In this document: positions 19,304-28,253 of the stretch, in pieces
Layout of the letters: each line of letters begins with the position of its first letter
How positions within the stretch are numbered: position 1 is the stretch's first letter
Source of the DNA: Pseudomonas sp. MUP55
GTDB lineage: Bacteria > Pseudomonadota > Gammaproteobacteria > Pseudomonadales > Pseudomonadaceae
Assembly (NCBI RefSeq): GCF_034043515.1
Contig: NZ_CP138214.1
Location: forward strand, 1,240,001-1,304,000
Direction of reading: 5' to 3'
DNA: 64,000 nucleotides
The notes under the pieces: generated by a model
Told to the model about the DNA's origin: nothing
What the model saw: only the letters and a program-made list of their open reading frames with translations
Database searches by the model: none
Translations under genes and position numbers: made by a program

Positions 19304-20158
19304 ATGTCGCTAAATTTCCCGCTGTTGCTGGTCATCGCCGTTGCCGTCTGCGGTTTCCTGGCGTTGCTCGATCTGGTGTTCTTCGCCCCGCGTCGGCGGG
19401 CGGCTATCGCGTCGTATCAGGGCAGCGTCAGCCAGCCCGATGCGGTGGTGGTCGAGAAGCTGAACAAAGAGCCCTTGCTGGTTGAATACGGCAAGTCGTT
19501 CTTCCCGGTGTTGTTCATCGTGCTGGTGCTGCGTTCGTTCCTGGTGGAGCCGTTTCAGATCCCGTCGGGGTCGATGAAGCCTACCCTGGACGTGGGCGAC
19601 TTCATCCTGGTGAACAAGTTTTCCTACGGGATCCGCTTGCCGGTGATCGACAAGAAAGTCATCGAGGTCGGTGACCCGCAGCGCGGTGACGTGATGGTGT
19701 TCCGCTACCCAAGCGACCCGAACGTCAACTACATCAAGCGCGTGGTCGGCCTGCCGGGCGACGTGATCCGCTATACCAGCGACAAGCGCCTGTTCATCAA
19801 TGGTGAGTCGGTGGCCGAGAAGTTGCTGGGCGCCGAGCCCAATACCCTGGGCAGCGCCGAGCTGTACCAGGAAAAACTCGGTGCGGTAGAGCACCAGATC
19901 CGCAAGGAAATGAGCCGCTACCGCGCGATGCCCGATGGCCAGTGGAAAGTGCCTGCCGGGCACTACTTCATGATGGGCGACAACCGCGACAACTCCAACG
20001 ACAGCCGCTACTGGGACGACCCCAATATTCCCAAGGACCTGCTGGGCATGGTGCCCGACGAGAATATCGTCGGCAAAGCCTTCGCGGTCTGGATGAGTTG
20101 GCCAGAACCCAAGCTCAGCCATCTGCCGAACTTCTCGCGGGTGGGGCTGATCAGGTAA
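19304..20158 (+). CDS. lepB: Signal peptidase I
   Basis: 284 aa. Two N-terminal hydrophobic segments anchor it in the inner membrane. The catalytic serine lies in IPSGSMKPTLDVGDFILVNKFSYG and the catalytic lysine in DPNVNYIKRVVGLPGD. The family box MMGDNRDNSNDSRYWD is present. It cleaves signal peptides of exported proteins on the periplasmic face. Start is 5 bases after lepA, so the two are coupled. Confidence 0.97.
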   Translation: MSLNFPLLLVIAVAVCGFLALLDLVFFAPRRRAAIASYQGSVSQPDAVVVEKLNKEPLLVEYGKSFFPVLFIVLVLRSFLVEPFQIPSGSMKPTLDVGDFILVNKFSYGIRLPVIDKKVIEVGDPQRGDVMVFRYPSDPNVNYIKRVVGLPGDVIRYTSDKRLFINGESVAEKLLGAEPNTLGSAELYQEKLGAVEHQIRKEMSRYRAMPDGQWKVPAGHYFMMGDNRDNSNDSRYWDDPNIPKDLLGMVPDENIVGKAFAVWMSWPEPKLSHLPNFSRVGLIR

Positions 20159-20164
20159 TACAGG

Positions 20165-20186
20165 CGGCGCTGTGATCACAGCGCCG
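20165..20186. repeat. Perfect 22-base palindrome in the lepB-rnc gap
   Basis: CGGCGCTGTG ATCACAGCGCCG is fully self-complementary and lies 7 bases after the lepB stop. It has no T tract after it, so it is not a standard terminator. It may stabilise or process the lepB mRNA, or be a protein-binding site. The rest of the 147-base gap shows no gene. Confidence 0.7.
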
Positions 20187-20305
20187 AATGCTTTTCTGGG
20201 GCTTGGACATTTTCCGGCTCCTTGCAGCAGCTATCAGGATTTGAATTTGAACACTGCGTCAATCGTCGATGGCCGCCGGTGCCACCAACTAGATATGGAT
20301 AAACC

Positions 20306-20995
20306 GTGACCGTTTCTCTAAGTCGTCTCGAGCGCCAGCTCGGCTACACCTTCAAGGACCAGGAATTGATGGTCCTTGCCCTCACACACCGCAGTTTTGC
20401 AGGGCGCAATAACGAGCGCCTGGAATTCCTCGGTGATGCCATCCTCAATTTCGCCGCCGGTGAGGCGCTCTTCGAGCGCTTTCCGCAAGCCCGCGAAGGC
20501 CAGCTTTCGCGCCTGCGTGCGCGCCTTGTGAAAGGCGAGACCCTGGCCGTGCTGGCCCGGGGTTTCGGCCTGGGCGAGTACCTGCGCCTGGGCTCCGGTG
20601 AATTGAAAAGCGGCGGGTTCCGTCGCGAGTCGATCCTGGCTGATGCCCTGGAGGCATTGATCGGTGCGATCTACCTCGATGCAGGGATGGAGACGGCCAA
20701 GGAGCGCGTGGTCGCGTGGCTGGCTTCGGAAATCGAGAGCCTGACGCTGGTGGACACCAACAAAGACCCCAAGACCCGCCTGCAGGAATACCTGCAGTCC
20801 CGCGGTTGTGAACTGCCACGCTACGAAGTGGTGGATATCCAGGGTGAGCCGCATTGCCGCGTGTTCTTCGTGGAATGTGAAATCACCTTACTGAACGAAA
20901 AAAGCCGAGGTCAGGGTGTGAGCCGTCGTATTGCCGAACAGGTAGCGGCCGCTGCAGCACTGATTGCCCTGGGCGTGGAGAATGGCCATGACTGA
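20306..20995 (+). CDS. rnc: Ribonuclease III
   Basis: 229 aa with a GTG start. The RNase III signature [14 protein letters not shown] carries the catalytic acidic residues; [16 protein letters not shown] provides the second cluster. The C-terminal dsRNA-binding domain follows ([34 protein letters not shown]). It processes rRNA precursors and other double-stranded RNA. It overlaps era by 8 bases, the usual rnc-era coupling. Confidence 0.97.
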   Translation: MTVSLSRLERQLGYTFKDQELMVLALTHRSFAGRNNERLEFLGDAILNFAAGEALFERFPQAREGQLSRLRARLVKGETLAVLARGFGLGEYLRLGSGELKSGGFRRESILADALEALIGAIYLDAGMETAKERVVAWLASEIESLTLVDTNKDPKTRLQEYLQSRGCELPRYEVVDIQGEPHCRVFFVECEITLLNEKSRGQGVSRRIAEQVAAAAALIALGVENGHD

Positions 20996-21890
20996 TTCAA
21001 CCGCAACACGCTGTGGCTATGTTGCCATCGTCGGCCGTCCGAACGTGGGCAAGTCCACGCTGCTGAACCACATCCTCGGCCAGAAGCTTGCGATCACCTC
21101 GCGCAAGCCGCAGACCACCCGCCACAACATGCTGGGCATCAAGACCGAAGGCAACGTGCAAGCGGTCTACGTGGACACCCCGGGCATGCACAAGGGCGGT
21201 GAAAAGGCGCTTAACCGCTACATGAACAAGACCGCTTCGGCGGCGTTGAAAGACGTCGACGTGGTGATCTTCGTGGTTGACCGCACCAAGTGGACCGACG
21301 AAGACCAGATGGTTCTCGAGCGCGTGCAGTACGTCACCGGCCCGTTAATCGTCGCGCTGAACAAGACCGACCGTATCGAAGACAAAGCCGAGCTGATGCC
21401 GCACCTGACCTGGCTGCAGGAACAACTGCCGAACGCCCAGATCATGCCGATCTCGGCGCAGCACGGGCACAACCTCGAAGCCCTGGAGCGTGTGATCGCC
21501 GGCTACCTGCCGGAAAACGAGCACTTTTTCCCGGAAGACCAGATCACCGACCGCAGCAGCCGCTTCCTCGCCGCCGAACTGGTACGCGAGAAAATCATGC
21601 GCCAGATGGGCGCCGAGCTGCCGTACCAGATCACCGTTGAAATCGAAGAGTTCAAGCAGCAGGGCAAAACCCTGCACATCCACGCGTTGATCCTCGTTGA
21701 ACGTGACGGCCAGAAGAAAATCATCATTGGCGACAAGGGCGAGCGCATCAAGCGCATCGGCACCGAGGCGCGCAAGGACATGGAGTTGCTGTTCGATTCC
21801 AAGATCATGCTCAACCTGTGGGTGAAGGTTAAGGGTGGCTGGTCCGATGACGAGCGTGCATTGCGCTCCCTGGGCTACGGCGACCTGTAA
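20988..21890 (+). CDS. era: GTPase Era
   Basis: 300 aa from the ATG at 20988 ([23 protein letters not shown]). An ATG six bases earlier is possible. GTPase motifs [12 protein letters not shown] and NKTD are present. The C-terminal KH domain is visible ([48 protein letters not shown]). Era binds the 3' end of 16S rRNA and supports 30S assembly. The start overlaps the end of rnc. Confidence 0.97.
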   Translation: MTDSTATRCGYVAIVGRPNVGKSTLLNHILGQKLAITSRKPQTTRHNMLGIKTEGNVQAVYVDTPGMHKGGEKALNRYMNKTASAALKDVDVVIFVVDRTKWTDEDQMVLERVQYVTGPLIVALNKTDRIEDKAELMPHLTWLQEQLPNAQIMPISAQHGHNLEALERVIAGYLPENEHFFPEDQITDRSSRFLAAELVREKIMRQMGAELPYQITVEIEEFKQQGKTLHIHALILVERDGQKKIIIGDKGERIKRIGTEARKDMELLFDSKIMLNLWVKVKGGWSDDERALRSLGYGDL

Positions 21891-21915
21891 GGCCTTGAAT
21901 ACACCGCAGGGCTGG

Positions 21916-22103
21916 ATGTGGGAGGGGGGCTTGCCAGTCAGTTAAGCGAAAGTGGACCTCTGTAGGAGCGAGCTTGCTCGCGAAAAATGTCCAGGCGACG
22001 CGTTCATTCTGAATAAACGCGGAGTGCCTGAGTTCTTCGCGAGCAAGCTCGCTCCTACAAAAAGCCTTAACTGACTGGCATTAGGGCAAGCCCCCTCCCA
22101 CAT
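21916..22103. repeat. Compound REP element: type II REPIN nested inside type I REP ends
   Basis: The outer ends are type I (ATGTGGGAGGGGGGCTTGCC at the left, GGGCAAGCCCCCTCCCACAT at the right), with a second inverted pair, GCCAGTCAGTTAAG and CTTAACTGACTGGC, just inside. The middle, 21961-22059, is a complete type II REPIN. The same compound unit occurs in reverse orientation at 58423-58613, including its spacer sequence. It lies between era and recO. Confidence 0.85.
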
Positions 22104-22135
22104 CAGGTTGATGTTGTTTTCAAGATCGAGAACCC

Positions 22136-22825
22136 ATGTCCCAATCCCCGCCCACCAGCCAGCTCGCCTACGTCCTGCACAGCCGCGCCTACCGTGAGAC
22201 CAGCGCTCTGGTGGACTTCCTCACGCCGCAAGGCCGTCTGCGCGCGGTTTTGCGCAGCGCGCGGGGCAAGGCCGGTACGTTGGCGCGGCCCTTCGTGGCC
22301 CTGGACGTGGAGTTTCGTGGCAAGGGCGAGTTGAAGAACGTCGGCCGCCTGGAAAGCGTCGGCACCTCTGCCTGGCTGATTGGCGATGCGCTGTTCAGCG
22401 GGCTCTACCTCAACGAATTGCTGATCCGCCTGTTGCCCGCCGAAGACCCGCATCCGGGCATCTTCGATCACTACGCCGCCACGTTGCTTGCCCTGGCTGA
22501 AGGCCGTCCCCTTGAGCCGCTGCTGCGCGCCTTTGAGTGGCGCCTGCTGGATGATCTGGGCTACGGCTTTGAACTGCACAACGACCTGCACGGCGATCCC
22601 GTCGCCGCCGACGGCATGTACCGGCTGCAAGTGGACGCGGGCCTTGAACGCGTCTACTTGTTGCAACCGGGCCTGTTCCAGGGCGCCGAACTGCTGGCCA
22701 TGAGCGACGCGGACTGGACGGCCCCCGGGGCCTTGTCCGCCGCCAAGCGTTTGATGCGTCAGGCCCTGGCCGTGCACCTGGGCGGGCGGCCACTGGTCAG
22801 TCGCGAGTTGTTTCGAAAGCCCTGA
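22136..22825 (+). CDS. recO: DNA repair protein RecO
   Basis: 229 aa. The N-terminal OB fold is typical ([37 protein letters not shown]), as is the helical C-terminal part ([26 protein letters not shown]). RecO works with RecF and RecR to load RecA on SSB-coated DNA. It follows era after the compound REP element, in the conserved era-recO-pdxJ order. Confidence 0.95.
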   Translation: MSQSPPTSQLAYVLHSRAYRETSALVDFLTPQGRLRAVLRSARGKAGTLARPFVALDVEFRGKGELKNVGRLESVGTSAWLIGDALFSGLYLNELLIRLLPAEDPHPGIFDHYAATLLALAEGRPLEPLLRAFEWRLLDDLGYGFELHNDLHGDPVAADGMYRLQVDAGLERVYLLQPGLFQGAELLAMSDADWTAPGALSAAKRLMRQALAVHLGGRPLVSRELFRKP

Positions 22826-22876
22826 CATCCCCGTGTATGCTGTGCACCGATTCTTTCCCTTTTCAGGAGCGCTTCC

Positions 22877-23620
22877 GTGACCACCAGCAACCGCATTCTT
22901 CTTGGCGTCAACATCGACCACGTCGCCACCCTGCGCCAGGCCCGGGGCACCCGTTACCCTGACCCGGTCAAGGCCGCGCTGGACGCCGAAGAAGCGGGCG
23001 CCGACGGCATCACCGTGCACCTGCGCGAAGACCGCCGTCACATCCAGGAGCGCGACGTTCTGCTGCTCAAAGACGTGCTGCAGACCCGCATGAATTTCGA
23101 AATGGGCGTCACCGAGGAAATGATGGCGTTCGCCGAGCGCATCCGTCCGGCGCACATTTGCCTGGTGCCGGAAACCCGCCAGGAACTGACCACCGAAGGC
23201 GGCCTCGACGTGGCCGGCCAGGAAGCGCGGATCAAGGCGGCGGTGGAGCGTCTGTCGAAGATCGGCAGCGAAGTGTCGTTGTTCATCGACGCTGACGAGC
23301 GCCAGATCGAAGCTTCCCGCCGTGTCGGTGCCCCGGCCATCGAACTGCACACCGGCCGCTACGCCGATGCCACCACGCCAACCGAAGTGGCCGACGAGCT
23401 GCAACGTATCATCGACGGTGTGAGCTGCGGCCTTCGCGAAGGCCTGATCGTCAATGCCGGCCACGGCCTGCACTATCACAACGTCGAAGCCGTAGCCGCC
23501 ATCAAGGGCATCAACGAACTGAACATCGGCCACGCGCTGGTGGCTCACGCGCTGTTCGTCGGTTTCAAAGGCGCCGTGGCCGAAATGAAAGCCCTGATCC
23601 TGGCCGCCGCCAAGCACTGA
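22877..23620 (+). CDS. pdxJ: Pyridoxine 5'-phosphate synthase
   Basis: 247 aa with a GTG start preceded by CAGGAG. Family blocks are clear: [75 protein letters not shown] and GHGLHYHNV. It condenses 1-deoxy-D-xylulose 5-phosphate with 3-amino-2-oxopropyl phosphate in vitamin B6 synthesis. It is the last gene of the lepA-pdxJ run; a REPIN follows. Confidence 0.97.
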   Translation: MTTSNRILLGVNIDHVATLRQARGTRYPDPVKAALDAEEAGADGITVHLREDRRHIQERDVLLLKDVLQTRMNFEMGVTEEMMAFAERIRPAHICLVPETRQELTTEGGLDVAGQEARIKAAVERLSKIGSEVSLFIDADERQIEASRRVGAPAIELHTGRYADATTPTEVADELQRIIDGVSCGLREGLIVNAGHGLHYHNVEAVAAIKGINELNIGHALVAHALFVGFKGAVAEMKALILAAAKH

Positions 23621-23641
23621 GTGAAGCCACACAGCCGCGCA

Positions 23642-23736
23642 AAATGTGGGAGGGGGCTTGCCCCCGATAGCAGAGTGTCAGCCAACCCATTTATGGCTGA
23701 TACACCGCTATCGGGGGCAAGCCCCCTCCCACATTT
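23642..23736. repeat. Type I REPIN
   Basis: Inverted AAATGTGGGAGGGGGCTTGC pair with GATAGC / GCTATC inner extensions and a GTGTCAGCC...GGCTGATAC centre. It sits between pdxJ and the multicopper oxidase gene. Confidence 0.9.
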
Positions 23737-23850
23737 GATTTCTTGTGATTTCATGAATGCGGCAATGCGAACCCTTACTGTTTAGCCCGCGCGGGTGTAT
23801 CGTGTCAGCCCTTTGCGGGCCTTGGCCTGCCGCAGATACGTGAGGTTGTT

Positions 23851-25233
23851 GTGTCCCGATCCTTTTCCCGTCGACAAATCCTGGGTGGCCTTGCAGGCCT
23901 GGCCGTAGTGGGCGTCGGTGCCGGTGGCGGCTACCGCTACTGGCTGGGAAAGGTTGCCGAATCCGAGGCGGGGCACGATTACGAGTTGATTGCCGCGCCG
24001 CTGGACGTGGAGCTGGTGCCGGGCCATAAGACCCAAGCCTGGGCGTTCGGCCCCTCGGCGCCAGGCACCGAATTGCGCGTACGCCAGGGCGAATGGCTGC
24101 GGGTGCGCTTTATCAACCACCTGCCGGTCGCCACCACTATCCACTGGCATGGCATCCGCCTGCCGCTGGAGATGGACGGCGTGCCTTACGTCTCGCAATT
24201 GCCGGTATTGCCCGGTGAATACTTCGACTACAAGTTCCGCGTGCCCGACGCCGGCAGCTACTGGTATCACCCCCATGTGAACAGCAGCGAAGAACTCGGC
24301 CGTGGCCTGGTCGGCCCGTTGATCATCGAAGAGCGTGAGCCCACCGGCTTCAAGCACGAACGCACCCTCAGCCTGAAAAGCTGGCACGTGGACGAAGAGG
24401 GCGCCTTTGTCGCGTTCAGTATCCCCCGTGAAGCGGCGCGTGGCGGCACGGCGGGGCGCTTGTCCACCATCAACGGCGTGTCCCAGGCGGTGATCGACCT
24501 GCCGGCCGGGCAGATCACCCGTGTGCGCCTGCTCAACCTCGACAACACCCTGACCTATCGCCTCAACATCCCGGACGTCGAAGCGCGGATCTACGCACTG
24601 GACGGCAACCCCATCGAGCCGCGCCCGCTGGGCAAGGAATACTGGCTGGGCCCTGGCATGCGTATTTGCCTGGCGATCAAGGCGCCGCCGGCGGGCGAAG
24701 AACTGTCGATCCGCAATGGCCCGGTGCGCCTGGGTACGTTCCGCTCGGTTGCCAGCAGCGACGCGCCGAGCGAATGGCCACCGGCCCTGCCGGCCAACCC
24801 GGTTGCCGAACCGGACCTGGCCACTGCGGAAAAACTCAACTTCAATTTCGAGTGGGTGGGGTCGGTGTCGGTCAACGTCGATAACGGCAAGCCGCCGAGC
24901 TTGTGGCAGATCAACGGCCAGGCCTGGGACATCACCGATAAAACCTGCGCCGACCGCCCGATTGCCAAGTTGGAGAAGGGCAAAAGCTATATTTTCGAAT
25001 TGAAGAACATGACCCAGTACCAGCACCCGATCCACCTGCACGGCATGAGCTTCAAGGTGATTGCGTCGAACCGCCACAAGGTCATTCCGTATTTCACCGA
25101 CACTTACCTGCTGGGTAAGAACGAACGCGCCCGCGTGGCGCTGGTGGCGGATAACCCGGGGGTGTGGATGTTCCACTGCCATGTGATCGACCATATGGAA
25201 ACCGGCCTCATGGCCGCCATCGAGGTGGCGTGA
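23851..25233 (+). CDS. Tat-exported multicopper oxidase
   Basis: 460 aa, GTG start. The N-terminus SRSFSRRQILGGLAGLAVVGVGAGGG has a twin-arginine export signal. Three cupredoxin domains are implied by the copper ligands: HWHG and YHPHV (domain 1), and HPIHLHGM and HCHVIDHMETGLM (domain 3), giving the type 1 and trinuclear sites. It resembles the copper oxidases linked to copper tolerance or oxidation of Cu(I) and other substrates in the periplasm. No extended Met-rich insert like that of CueO is seen. The stop overlaps the tadA start by one base (TGATG). Confidence 0.9.
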   Translation: MSRSFSRRQILGGLAGLAVVGVGAGGGYRYWLGKVAESEAGHDYELIAAPLDVELVPGHKTQAWAFGPSAPGTELRVRQGEWLRVRFINHLPVATTIHWHGIRLPLEMDGVPYVSQLPVLPGEYFDYKFRVPDAGSYWYHPHVNSSEELGRGLVGPLIIEEREPTGFKHERTLSLKSWHVDEEGAFVAFSIPREAARGGTAGRLSTINGVSQAVIDLPAGQITRVRLLNLDNTLTYRLNIPDVEARIYALDGNPIEPRPLGKEYWLGPGMRICLAIKAPPAGEELSIRNGPVRLGTFRSVASSDAPSEWPPALPANPVAEPDLATAEKLNFNFEWVGSVSVNVDNGKPPSLWQINGQAWDITDKTCADRPIAKLEKGKSYIFELKNMTQYQHPIHLHGMSFKVIASNRHKVIPYFTDTYLLGKNERARVALVADNPGVWMFHCHVIDHMETGLMAAIEVA

Positions 25234-25727
25234 TGCGCCAGATTCGCCCCGCGATCATCGACCGCAGCCGCGACCAGGACTTCATGCGTGAAGCCCTGGC
25301 ACTTGCCGCCCAAGGCGCCGCGCTGGGTGAAGTGCCGGTGGGCGCGGTCCTGGTGCAGGACGGTGAGATCATCGGCCGCGGTTTCAACTGCCCCATCAGC
25401 GGCAATGACCCCAGCGCCCATGCCGAGATGGTCGCGATCCGCGCCGCTGCGCAAGCGATCAGCAACTATCGCCTGGTGGGCAGCACGCTGTATGTGACGC
25501 TGGAGCCCTGCAGCATGTGCGCGGGCCTGATCGTGCATTCGCGGGTCGCGCGGGTGGTGTATGGCGCGCTGGAGCCTAAGGCTGGGATCGTGCAGAGCCA
25601 GGGGCAGTTTTTTACCCAGGGTTTTCTCAACCATAAGGTACTGTTCGAAGGCGGCGTGCTGGCCGAAGAGTGCGGTACGGTGCTAAGTGAATTCTTCAAG
25701 GCCCGGCGCGCCAAACCACCGCTCTAA
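25233..25727 (+). CDS. tadA: tRNA-specific adenosine deaminase TadA
   Basis: 164 aa from the ATG at 25233. The zinc deaminase motifs are intact: HAEMVAIR (ligand His, catalytic Glu) and LEPCSMCAGLIVHSR (PCxxC ligands). It converts A34 to inosine in tRNA-Arg(ACG) and is essential in many bacteria. It is translationally coupled to the multicopper oxidase gene, an arrangement with no obvious functional link. Confidence 0.96.
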   Translation: MRQIRPAIIDRSRDQDFMREALALAAQGAALGEVPVGAVLVQDGEIIGRGFNCPISGNDPSAHAEMVAIRAAAQAISNYRLVGSTLYVTLEPCSMCAGLIVHSRVARVVYGALEPKAGIVQSQGQFFTQGFLNHKVLFEGGVLAEECGTVLSEFFKARRAKPPL

Positions 25728-25742
25728 AGAACACTGATAAGC

Positions 25743-25837
25743 AAATGTGGGAGGGGGCTTGCTCCCGATGGCGGTGGCTCAGCTACAACTATGCTGACTG
25801 ACACACTGCTATCGGGAGCAAGCCCCCTCCCACATTT
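25743..25837. repeat. Type I REPIN
   Basis: Inverted AAATGTGGGAGGGGGCTTGC pair, both arms with the GCTCCCGAT / ATCGGGAGC variant. It lies between the convergent 3' ends of tadA and cmoB. Confidence 0.9.
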
Positions 25838-25866
25838 GGATCCCTGTTGTTTCAGGGAGATCGGGG

Positions 25867-26823
25867 TCACTTCTTGGCGATGATAACGGCACGCATCGGC
25901 GCCGGCAGCCCTTCAATGGTCTTGCTGTGATCCTCAGGATCCAGAAAATCACTCAGCGACTGATACTTCATCCACGCCGTCCCACGCTGTTCCTCAATGG
26001 TGGTCACGCTCACATCCACGCAGCGCACATCACTGAACCCGGCGCGGCGCAGCCACAGCATCAGCGCCGGTACCGAGGGCAGGAACCACACGTTGCGCAT
26101 CTGCGCGTAGCGATCTTCAGGCACCAGCACCTGCTGCTGGTCGCCTGCCACCACCAGGGTTTCCAGGACCAGCTCGCCGCCCTTGACCAGGGTGTCCTTG
26201 AGCGCCAGCAAATGCTCGATCGGCGAACGCCGGTGGTAGAACACGCCCATGGAAAACACCGTGTCGAAGCCTTCCAGGTTTGCCGGCAGGTCTTCGAACG
26301 GGAACGGCAGGTGCCACGCCTTGGGTTCGGACAGGTAACGCTGCACCGCCTGGAACTGGCAGAAGAACAGCCAGTTCGGGTCGACGCCGATCACGCTGTC
26401 GGCGCCGGCGCCGAGCATGCGCCACATGTAGTAGCCGTTGCCGCAGCCCACGTCGAGGATGCGCTTGCCCTTCAAGTCCAGGTGCGGCGCCACCCGCGAC
26501 CACTTCCAGTCCGAGCGCCATTCGGTGTCCACATGCACGCCGAACAGGTGGAACGGCCCCTTGCGCCACGGGCTCAGGCCCATCAGCGCGGTGTGCATCT
26601 GTGCGCGGGTGGCGTCATCGCAGTCCGTGTCCAGCACCAGGCCAGTGAGCAGGTCGACTTCGCTGGGTTGGATCTTCGGCAATGCGTCCAAAGCACTTTG
26701 CCAGCGCTCCAGATCGCCGTGGCCCTTTTCCATCTTGCTATCGAGCTGCGCTTGCAGGCCTTGGGCCCACACGGCCAAAGGAGTGCCCACCAAATGGCGG
26801 GCGAGGGGAGACAGATCAATCAT
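25867..26823 (-). CDS. cmoB: tRNA U34 carboxymethyltransferase CmoB
   Basis: 318 aa. The SAM-fold motif [22 protein letters not shown] and the CmoB block [38 protein letters not shown] identify it. It transfers the carboxymethyl group of carboxy-SAM to 5-hydroxyuridine at tRNA position 34, making cmo5U. It overlaps cmoA by 4 bases, matching the supply of carboxy-SAM by CmoA. Confidence 0.97.
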   Translation of the reverse strand: MIDLSPLARHLVGTPLAVWAQGLQAQLDSKMEKGHGDLERWQSALDALPKIQPSEVDLLTGLVLDTDCDDATRAQMHTALMGLSPWRKGPFHLFGVHVDTEWRSDWKWSRVAPHLDLKGKRILDVGCGNGYYMWRMLGAGADSVIGVDPNWLFFCQFQAVQRYLSEPKAWHLPFPFEDLPANLEGFDTVFSMGVFYHRRSPIEHLLALKDTLVKGGELVLETLVVAGDQQQVLVPEDRYAQMRNVWFLPSVPALMLWLRRAGFSDVRCVDVSVTTIEEQRGTAWMKYQSLSDFLDPEDHSKTIEGLPAPMRAVIIAKK

Positions 26824-27563
26824 GGCAAGGCAATCAACGAGGCAAAGTTAAGACACTGGAACCACGGCACGACTGTCGAGAACCCGGCCGCCAGCAGGCG
26901 TTCGCGGTGTTCTTCGAGGCTGTCGGGTTTCATGACGTTTTCGATGGCGCTGCGCTTCTGGGCAATTTCCAGTTCGCTGTAGCCGTTGGCGCGCTTGAAC
27001 GCGATATGCAGGTCGGTCAGCAGCGCCTGTTCCTGGGCATCGTTGAAGCGCAGCTTCTCCGAGAGGATCAGGGCACCGCCCGGCAGCAGCGACTGGCGGA
27101 TGCGCCCGAGCAACGCCAGGCGTTCAGCGGGGGCGATAAATTGCAGGGTGAAGTTCAGCGCGACCACTGAAGCCGGCTGGAATTGCAGGGCGAGGATATC
27201 GCCTTCGATCACCTCCACCGGCAGCAACTCCTGGAACATCGAATCCTGGCCATTGAGGTATTGGCGGCAGCGTTCAACCATCGCCGTCGAGTTATCCACC
27301 GCGATCACCCGGCAGCCTTCGGTGCGCACATGGCGGCGCAGCGCTTGGGTCACCGCGCCCAGGGATGAACCCAGGTCGTACAGCACACTGTTTGGCTGGG
27401 CGAACTGGGCGGCAAGCACGCCGAGGTTTTCGACAATGGTCGGGTAGCCGGGCACCGAACGCTTGATCATGTCCGGGAACACCCGCACCACGTCCTCGTT
27501 AAAGGCGAAGTCCGGCACCTGGGGCAGGGGCTGGGCGAATAGGCGATCGGGTTCTTTGCTCAC
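26820..27563 (-). CDS. cmoA: Carboxy-SAM synthase CmoA
   Basis: 247 aa from the GTG at 27563 ([20 protein letters not shown]), the usual length; a longer frame from 27656 is not family-like. Motifs [17 protein letters not shown] and [25 protein letters not shown] fit CmoA. It makes carboxy-S-adenosylmethionine from SAM and prephenate for the wobble-base modification. It is coupled to cmoB. Confidence 0.97.
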   Translation of the reverse strand: MSKEPDRLFAQPLPQVPDFAFNEDVVRVFPDMIKRSVPGYPTIVENLGVLAAQFAQPNSVLYDLGSSLGAVTQALRRHVRTEGCRVIAVDNSTAMVERCRQYLNGQDSMFQELLPVEVIEGDILALQFQPASVVALNFTLQFIAPAERLALLGRIRQSLLPGGALILSEKLRFNDAQEQALLTDLHIAFKRANGYSELEIAQKRSAIENVMKPDSLEEHRERLLAAGFSTVVPWFQCLNFASLIALP

Positions 27564-27674
27564 GGTTGTTCCGGCGACGAGGGGGGAAGGCCGGCATTTT
27601 AGCCAACTTGGCCCTCGGATGCGCGGGTTGTCTGATGGAAAGCCGAGCAGCGGCAATCGCCAGGGATCTGCTGA

Positions 27675-28064
27675 TCAGTTCACGGTAATGGCGCAGTCGA
27701 AGGTCTCGACAGGTTCTGCCTCTGGCTCCCACGGTTGCTGGGAGGTCAGGCGCAGACGGCCTTGCCCTGGGGCAAATGCCTGGAAGCGCCAGGTGGACTG
27801 GCCGCCGCCACCGATCACGCCGGACTCGCTGCTGCTGTACACCTCCGGGCTCAGCGCACGCAACACGCCGCCGGCGGAATCCTGGATGGCCCAGCGGTAA
27901 CCGGTGGTGGGATTGCTGGGCAGGGTGAGGATCAGGTTCTGACCGGATTTGAGCTGGAGGGGGCAGGCGCTCTGGTCGTCCACGGTGATGTTTTGCTTGG
28001 GCGCACTGGCGCACGCGGCCAGCAGGGCAAGGCTTAGAGGGAGAAGCAGGCGGGCTGCGGTCAT
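27675..28064 (-). CDS. Lipoprotein cysteine-peptidase inhibitor (chagasin family, I42)
   Basis: 129 aa from the ATG at 28064. The N-terminus MTAARLLLPLSLALLAACAS is a lipoprotein signal with lipobox LAAC. The mature part carries the chagasin loop NPTTGYRW (residues about 54-61), a glycine-rich second loop SGVIGGGGQSTW, and QQPWEP in place of the third RPW-like loop. The family blocks papain-like cysteine peptidases. In P. aeruginosa a homologue, as I recall, lies beside the AsrA Lon-family protease; the same pairing is seen here. Its target protease is not evident in the window. Confidence 0.88.
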   Translation of the reverse strand: MTAARLLLPLSLALLAACASAPKQNITVDDQSACPLQLKSGQNLILTLPSNPTTGYRWAIQDSAGGVLRALSPEVYSSSESGVIGGGGQSTWRFQAFAPGQGRLRLTSQQPWEPEAEPVETFDCAITVN

Positions 28065-28155
28065 GGAGGCTCCGTTGATACACGACGAAGGGCGAGCATA
28101 ACCGAAGATGGGGCGAGGTGTGACAGGTGAGGGCTGTGTTGGCAATTCTGGCCTC

Positions 28156-28226
28156 ATCGGGGGCAAGCCCCCTCCCACATTTGAATTGTGAATACATTCA
28201 AGTGTGGGAGGGGGCTTGCCCCCGAT
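28156..28226. repeat. Outward-facing type I REP pair (large perfect-type hairpin)
   Basis: Two type I REPs are arranged with their CCCACA/TGTGGG ends inward, the reverse of the REPINs elsewhere here. ATCGGGGGCAAGCCCCCTCC at the left pairs with its complement at the right around a short TGAATTGTGAATACATTCA centre. The whole 71 bases can form one long hairpin. It lies between the 3' end of the Lon-like gene and the start of the chagasin-family gene. Confidence 0.85.
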
Positions 28227-28253
28227 AGCGCCAGTTCAGGCACTACATACCTG

